This document shows positions 1 through 4,008 of a stretch of DNA of 6,538 nt, in pieces; the stretch's first letter is position 1; each line of letters opens with the position of its first letter. Origin of the DNA: Planctomycetota bacterium (GTDB lineage Bacteria > Planctomycetota > Brocadiia > JAJRTI01); the NCBI GenBank assembly GCA_024278415.1, contig JAJRTI010000799.1, forward strand, positions 1 through 6,538. The letters are read 5' to 3'. The notes beneath the pieces were generated by a model. It did not search any database and was not told the origin of the DNA. It saw only the letters and a list, made by a program, of their open reading frames with translations. A program made the translations under genes and the position numbers.

Positions 1-213
1 CGCATCGCGCAGCGGGAACTGCTGGAGTGGCTCGTCGAGGACTACGGCTTCGACCGGTGGGAGGGCTGGCAGGTGCTGTCGCAAGTGGGCGCCATGCGCA
101 TCGGCAACGTGGTCGACCCGCTGTACACGGTCGTGGCGAAGTTCCCCAAAGAGCACCTGCCGCCGGGGACGCGATGCGCAAGCCCGTTAAGCGGGATCGC
201 ATCGTGCCCCTAG
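1..213 (+). CDS. Acetamidase/formamidase family protein, C-terminal fragment
   Basis: Frame 1 is open from the left edge to a TAG stop at 211-213 and gives 70 residues; the rest of the gene lies outside the window. The fragment reads like the C-terminal end of the FmdA/AmdA family, metal-dependent amidohydrolases that release ammonia from formamide, acetamide or related short amides. Residues 7-28 (LLEWLVEDYGFDRWEGWQVL and the following SQ) form an amphipathic helix of the type in which these proteins end. It is followed by VGAMRIGNVVDP (29-40) and a last strand YTVVAKFPKEHLP (42-54). Family members typically close with a 'vgdlri-qvVdp...v.a.iPk' segment, and the catalytic metal-binding part is not in view. 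The final 15 residues (G56-P70) are encoded wholly by a strong hairpin, include a TTA leucine codon, and look unlike conserved family sequence. The gene converges on the minus-strand gene ending at 304. The family call comes from motif resemblance only, so the true substrate is unknown. Confidence 0.68.
   Translation, partial: RIAQRELLEWLVEDYGFDRWEGWQVLSQVGAMRIGNVVDPLYTVVAKFPKEHLPPGTRCASPLSGIASCP
166..210. terminator. Strong hairpin abutting the amidase stop codon; possible terminator or REP-like element
   Basis: The outer stem pairs 166-178 with 198-210: seven perfect pairs (CGATGCG at 172-178 with CGCATCG at 198-204), then a G-T wobble, a C-G pair, one A/C mismatch and three G-C pairs. A small internal loop (179-182 against 196-197) leads to a second stem, CCCG (183-186) with CGGG (192-195), closing on a TTAAG loop. 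The structure ends one base before the TAG stop and lies between convergent genes, a natural place for transcription to end on either strand. Neither side has a run of T, so it is not a canonical intrinsic terminator. A repeat-type palindrome, or a structure that protects mRNA 3' ends, is equally possible. The pairing is read directly from the sequence; the role is inferred. Confidence 0.45.
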
Positions 214-303
214 ACACCGGAGAGCAGAACGCACTGACGTGCGCGCTACGAACGGCAAGACCGCCGCATCACCGATGGGCGCATCTCCTGCGCAGCCGTG
301 GCC
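214..303. other. Short gap between convergent genes
   Basis: These 90 bases separate the amidase stop from the stop of the large minus-strand gene. The only structure I see is a 5-bp inverted repeat, GCGCA (279-283) with TGCGC (289-293), around a 5-base loop. No T-run follows it on either strand, so it is too weak to call a terminator. No start codon with a ribosome-binding site, and no promoter, stands out. Confidence 0.5.
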
Positions 304-3300
304 TCACCTCACCATCAGCAGCACCCCATCCTGCGCGGGCACGGCCACCCGCTCCCCCACGGGCTGCCCATTGTTCACGTCTGGCGCTTGCTGGCCGGCG
401 AAGCGGCGGTACTGGCGGCCCGCGCCGACCTTGGTGAGGTCGAAGGTGTAGGGGCTCGTGGCTGAGCCATTGGCCAGCGCGAGGCCATGCTCGAAGCGCC
501 GGGCAAAGACTTCCGCGCAACCCTCGCGCAGGCGCAGGCCGGCGATGCGCACCGGGCCAGTTTCGCAGCCCACCATGAACGCCACGCGACCGCGCCCGCG
601 CGCCGGCGCGTGCAGCGTCAGCGCAACCTCGCGCGCGTCGGTCCCCGCGAGCACCGACTGCATCGTGCCGGTGCGGTCGCCACACACGAGCGCAACGCTC
701 ACCGGGCGCATCACGTTGGCGAAGCGCTTGCCCTCGCGCGCGTCGATCTGCGGGTCGGCCCACACCCGGAACTCGACGCAATACTCGCGGCCCGGCTCGA
801 GCGGCGGGATCGTCTCCGGCGAGAGCAGGATCACGCGCCGCGCGGCCGGTATCCTCCCGGTTCGCGGCAGGCCGGCCGTGTCGATGGACACGACGTTCGC
901 CTCGATCCACTCGCCTCTCGCACGCGGGCCGGCGGCCTTCGTGCGCGCGTCGTTCACGGCCAGAGCCCAGCCCTCGGCCGACGCACCGCGCGGCAACAGG
1001 TCGGGCCCGAGGTGGTCGGTCATGCGCATCGCGTCGCTCGTGGGCAACCCGAGCCAGTTGAACCGGCCCTCGCGGCCGGCGTGGTACTCGTCCCACGGGT
1101 ACTCGATGATCTCCTGGCACTCCATGATGCCCCACACGTCGCGCTTGGAGCCGGCGCGGTACGTGTAGATGCCCTCACCCATGCAGGCCGCGGCGATGCT
1201 GAAGCGCACGAACCCGTCGGAGTGGAACTTGCCGCGGCTCTTCTCCTGGGTCCAGTCCCGTTCGAGGTACGTGTCGCAGCCGAAACGGCCCTGCACGTAC
1301 GAGCACGACGGCGGCTTCGACTTGGCCGACCAGACGCGGTAGAGGTCGACTCCTTCAGGCAGCAGGCGCGTGCCGCCGAAGCTGGGAAACTCCTCGTTCT
1401 CTGACCCGTTGAGCACGGATGGATCCCGCGGGCCCCACACGTTGCTCGCGTCCGCGAGGATAAGGCCGTCGCCGAGCCCTTCCCACTCGTCGCCGCCTTC
1501 GCGCAGCGTGCGGAAGAAGTCGTAGAGCCCGAGCGTCCAGTAGTTGATCCCGCCGAACTCGCACCCATCCACCACGCCATCGTTGTTGCAGTCGCTCATC
1601 GGGCTCTCGTGGAGCCCGTCGAACTGGAACCCGTCCGGGTGCGGCTCGGTTGCGGCGATGCGCTTGCGCCACAGCCGGGCAAAATGCCGCGCCCACCACT
1701 CGCGAGCGTTCAGCCCGGTCTGGGGATCGCGGGGGCAGAACTTCGTCAAGTTCGGCACCCACGTCTTGATGAGCGGGCCCTTGCCCAAGCGGTAGATGCT
1801 GCCCACGCTCGGCGCGACGTACGCCTGCCCGGCGCGGAACGTCCACCACTCGCCCACGGCCTCGCGCGGCCAGCGCCGGAGCGTGATCGTCTTCTTCCCC
1901 TCGTCGACACTCACGACCGACGCGTACTCGCTATGGAGCCAATCGGCCTTGCCATCGACCCGGCGATAGACGAGCACGTCGCGGAATTCTTTGCGCCCGT
2001 AGCGCCGATGCGTGAACCACTTCGTCTCCGGCGCGGCGACCTCGACCGTCTCCGCGTCCGCGGGCCAGTCTCGGTCGAGCGTCGCGCCGGGGCCGAGGAG
2101 CCAGTAACCGCGGAACTTGGGCATGGGGAAGATGACCGGATCGAACTTCAGTCCCTCCTTGACCGCGAACTCGCGCGGCACCACGTGCCAACTCCCCCAG
2201 ATGCCGTTCAGCTCGTCGTTGACCTGCATGAGCACAAGCGTGTCCGGGTAGCGCTGCTTGTACTCGATCGCGGCCGGGATTTTCTCGCCGATGAAATCCA
2301 CGAGCAGTGCAGTGTCGTGCTCGAGGTAGCGCACGCTCAGCGGGAAGAGATGCCGAAAGTCCATGGCCCGCGGGTAGCCTGCGCGCTGCCACACGCGGGC
2401 GCGGGCGATCGCCTTCGACGCAGCGATGGGATCGCGGGCGAACGCGATCGGCCGCGTGCGCGACGCGTGGCTCACGCGTTGATACGTCACGTCGGCTCGG
2501 ACGTTGCCTGTGAGCGGCTTCGCGGCGGACACGCTCCACGCGACCTCCCGAATCTCGTCGAACGCGAGCGCCGGCAGCGCGGCTTCCGCGGCCCCGGCCA
2601 CGGCAATGCCGTCCGACGCGCTCAGCGTCACGGCCACGCCCTGCGCGTCGCGGCCGAAGTTGCGGATCCACGCCTTGATTTCAACCGGCTGGCCGAGCGC
2701 GTTGATGCGGCGCTCTGGCGAGAGCGACATGACGCGCAGGTCGGCCGGTGCATACGTGGACTTGCCCAGGCGGATCGCGTCGATGCGCACCTGCGCGTCC
2801 CGCGCTCCTTCGATGCGGAAGCCCATCGCGTCGATGACGCCCGACCAGGGCGGCTGCTGCGCGCAGCGGAGCGTGTACCAGCGCATCTTGCCGTCGGGGA
2901 TGAGGCGGAACGGCACGTCCTTGCACAGCCTCCCACCCGCGAAGACCATGACGCCGCGCGCACCGCTCGTGGCCGCCATGCGCACGCTGCACACCGGGTG
3001 CTGCTCCGCGTCGATCGCAAGGCCGCGCACGCGGAGCATCGACTCGTCCGAGCGCATTGTCACGCAAAGCGCGCCGTCTTGGATAGTGACGGCCGCGTCG
3101 CCCTCCCAGCCCTCGGCCGTTTCGTCGAACTCAAAGCGCGGGTTCGTGCGCGTCTGTTTCGCCGGCGGCCCATCGAGGCCGTAGACGATGCGCGAGATCT
3201 TCGCGTACGGGAACGCCCGCGGGTGGACGCGCACTTCGTCGATGAGCCCTCGGAAGCCGGCCAGGCCTTGGCCCGGCACAGGCCCGCCGATGTGAAGCGG

Positions 3301-3798
3301 CGAGTCGGTGGCCGCGACTCGGCCCGGCCGCGGCGCTTGGCTGCTGAGGCGATTCACCCAGATGTAGATCGCCTTGCGGCTCCACACGGCCACGATGTGC
3401 TGCCACTTGCCGGGCACGACCTGTGGCCCGCGAGCCCGCGGCTCCCACCGGCCGTCGTCGGTCTTTACGTACATCGAGATCGTGCCGCCGGCCTGCGCGG
3501 GGTCGACGCGCAGCATGTACTCGCCGGGCTTGGTCATGATGTTCATGCTCGACCCGGGCCCCACGTCGGGCTTGATCCAGCATTCAAGCGTGAAGCCTCG
3601 CGCCGCGCCGATGTCGGGCGAATGCGGCACCACCATGCCGGCCGTGCCGTCGAGCTTCAACGCCTGCCCCACGCGGCCCGGCGCGCGGGCACATCCTGGG
3701 GCCTCCCCGGCCGCGTCGAATGACCAAGACGCGGCAAAAGCAGGCGCGGCGGGCAACAGTGCACAGGCGGTGAGCAAGTAGGCTGGGAGACGTGGCAT
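304..3798 (-). CDS. Secreted multi-domain putative glycoside hydrolase-like protein with LamG domain
   Basis: This gene encodes 1164 residues, ATG at 3798-3796 and TGA at 306-304. The start is supported by a signal peptide beginning right there: an Arg, a hydrophobic core and an AFA cleavage site after residue 22. In order I see: a LamG-like jellyroll (about 24-205, with FTLECWIKP, WQHIVAVWS and GLIDEVRVH); a carbohydrate-binding-type beta-sandwich (about 220-346, ending VRIDAIRLG); a CARDB-like Ig domain (about 352-452); a putative (beta/alpha)8 barrel (about 468-935); a second binding-type sandwich (about 938-1096); and a C-terminal beta domain (about 1097-1164, with RRFEHGLALAN, VNNG and QDGVLLMV). 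The barrel carries DGFQFDGLHE (722-731) and NGSENEEF (797-804), which supply candidate catalytic acids D727, E731, E800, E802 and E803. It resembles the hypothetical glycosyl hydrolase families (GHL15 type) known mainly from sequence. A beta-rich segment (about 566-662) interrupts the barrel. The inferred role is extracellular or periplasmic glycan processing, with unknown substrate. It lies 210 bases downstream of another large glycosidase-like gene on the same strand. Confidence 0.85.
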   Translation of the reverse strand: MPRLPAYLLTACALLPAAPAFAASWSFDAAGEAPGCARAPGRVGQALKLDGTAGMVVPHSPDIGAARGFTLECWIKPDVGPGSSMNIMTKPGEYMLRVDPAQAGGTISMYVKTDDGRWEPRARGPQVVPGKWQHIVAVWSRKAIYIWVNRLSSQAPRPGRVAATDSPLHIGGPVPGQGLAGFRGLIDEVRVHPRAFPYAKISRIVYGLDGPPAKQTRTNPRFEFDETAEGWEGDAAVTIQDGALCVTMRSDESMLRVRGLAIDAEQHPVCSVRMAATSGARGVMVFAGGRLCKDVPFRLIPDGKMRWYTLRCAQQPPWSGVIDAMGFRIEGARDAQVRIDAIRLGKSTYAPADLRVMSLSPERRINALGQPVEIKAWIRNFGRDAQGVAVTLSASDGIAVAGAAEAALPALAFDEIREVAWSVSAAKPLTGNVRADVTYQRVSHASRTRPIAFARDPIAASKAIARARVWQRAGYPRAMDFRHLFPLSVRYLEHDTALLVDFIGEKIPAAIEYKQRYPDTLVLMQVNDELNGIWGSWHVVPREFAVKEGLKFDPVIFPMPKFRGYWLLGPGATLDRDWPADAETVEVAAPETKWFTHRRYGRKEFRDVLVYRRVDGKADWLHSEYASVVSVDEGKKTITLRRWPREAVGEWWTFRAGQAYVAPSVGSIYRLGKGPLIKTWVPNLTKFCPRDPQTGLNAREWWARHFARLWRKRIAATEPHPDGFQFDGLHESPMSDCNNDGVVDGCEFGGINYWTLGLYDFFRTLREGGDEWEGLGDGLILADASNVWGPRDPSVLNGSENEEFPSFGGTRLLPEGVDLYRVWSAKSKPPSCSYVQGRFGCDTYLERDWTQEKSRGKFHSDGFVRFSIAAACMGEGIYTYRAGSKRDVWGIMECQEIIEYPWDEYHAGREGRFNWLGLPTSDAMRMTDHLGPDLLPRGASAEGWALAVNDARTKAAGPRARGEWIEANVVSIDTAGLPRTGRIPAARRVILLSPETIPPLEPGREYCVEFRVWADPQIDAREGKRFANVMRPVSVALVCGDRTGTMQSVLAGTDAREVALTLHAPARGRGRVAFMVGCETGPVRIAGLRLREGCAEVFARRFEHGLALANGSATSPYTFDLTKVGAGRQYRRFAGQQAPDVNNGQPVGERVAVPAQDGVLLMVR
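1558..1593 (-). other. EF-hand-like calcium-binding loop within the barrel domain
   Basis: Residues 736-747 read DCNNDGVVDGCE. This fits the 12-position EF-hand/dockerin loop: D at 1, N at 3, D at 5, G at 6, hydrophobic at 8, D at 9 and E at 12. It starts five residues after the candidate catalytic segment DGFQFDGLHE. Two cysteines within the loop (C737 and C746) could form a disulfide. The motif match is direct; calcium binding is inferred, and a structural role in shaping the active-site loop is the likeliest function. Confidence 0.6.
3733..3798 (-). other. Signal peptide of the 1164-residue protein
   Basis: Residues 1-22 have a short basic start (R3), a hydrophobic stretch (YLLTACALLPAAPA) and an Ala-Phe-Ala end, as expected for Sec export with signal peptidase I cleavage before ASWSFD. 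An LTAC sequence at residues 9-12 resembles a lipobox. It sits only 11 residues from the start, with the hydrophobic core continuing after it, so a lipoprotein is less likely but not excluded. Confidence 0.75.
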
Positions 3799-3814
3799 GG
3801 GGTGCTTCTCTCGC
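3799..3814 (-). promoter_or_regulatory. Weak purine-rich ribosome-binding site
   Basis: Read on the minus strand, GCGAGAGAAG (3814-3805) precedes the ATG at 3798 with six bases (CACCCC) between. The spacing is right, but the match to AGGAGG is poor (only GAG/AGAG). The start is therefore chosen mainly on the signal peptide. Confidence 0.35.
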
Positions 3815-3944
3815 GTAGTCCGATGGGGTGGCCCACGTGGAACGCTACGGCGCGCGTGGGGAGATCGTGAAAGGGGCTCCAGGCGGCAAGCGGGGTGTAG
3901 CGGCGCGGGTGAGTTGGCATCACGCGGCTGAGGGCGGCGTGGAG

Positions 3945-3972
3945 GTCCGCGGCCGAGCCGTGCTCTGCGGAC
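3945..3972 (-). terminator. Hairpin downstream of the second glycosidase gene, possible terminator
   Basis: GTCCGC (3945-3950) pairs with GCGGAC (3967-3972). Inside it, GAGC (3955-3958) pairs with GCTC (3962-3965) around a three-base loop, with a four-base bulge (3951-3954) between the two stems. On the minus-strand transcript it lies about 36-64 bases after the stop at 4009. No T-run follows, so only factor-dependent termination or 3'-end stabilisation is supported, and a chance fold in GC-rich DNA is possible. Confidence 0.25.
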
Positions 3973-4008
3973 ATCTGCGGGAATCGGACGCGCCCTTCGG
4001 CTTCACAC

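Larger units (their letters stand above)
3799..4008. other. Intergenic region between the two large minus-strand genes
   Basis: This is 210 bases between the stop of the upstream gene (4009) and the start of the downstream gene (3798), long for a tight operon. It contains a hairpin-forming inverted repeat at 3945-3972, an 8-bp perfect palindrome CCACGTGG at 3833-3840, about 35 bases upstream of the downstream start, and the weak ribosome-binding site. I find no clear -35/-10 pair, so a promoter for the downstream gene is plausible but cannot be placed. A short open frame crosses the region (3657-4049, minus), but most of it overlaps the downstream gene and it shows no domain-like composition. 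Confidence 0.55.

Noticed and set aside
279..293. Short inverted repeat GCGCA/TGCGC as a terminator for the convergent genes
   Set aside because: The stem is only five pairs and no T-run follows on either strand.
27..437. A 136-codon plus-strand frame across the amidase end and the gap
   Set aside because: It competes with frame 1, which gives recognisable amidase-family sequence, and its own product is Arg/Pro/Ala-rich with no ribosome-binding site evident.
487..1404. A 305-codon plus-strand frame opposite the C-terminal half of the LamG protein
   Set aside because: Same GC-driven shadow: Arg/His/Ala-rich, no domains, and fully covered by a convincing minus-strand gene.
1609..3723. A 704-codon open frame on the plus strand, antisense to the LamG protein gene
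   Set aside because: Its product is dominated by Arg, Ala, His, Asp and Val with no domain, motif or signal peptide, as expected for a frame kept open by high GC opposite a real gene. The minus-strand protein over the same bases has clear domains.
3729..3765. Lipobox-like LTAC at residues 9-12 of the LamG protein
   Set aside because: The cysteine is too close to the start and the hydrophobic core continues past it to an AFA cleavage site, which fits signal peptidase I better.
3860..3910. Possible promoter on the minus strand (TTGCCG followed 17 bases later by GATCTC)
   Set aside because: The -10-like part does not resemble TATAAT, and such partial matches are frequent. It is not enough to call a promoter.
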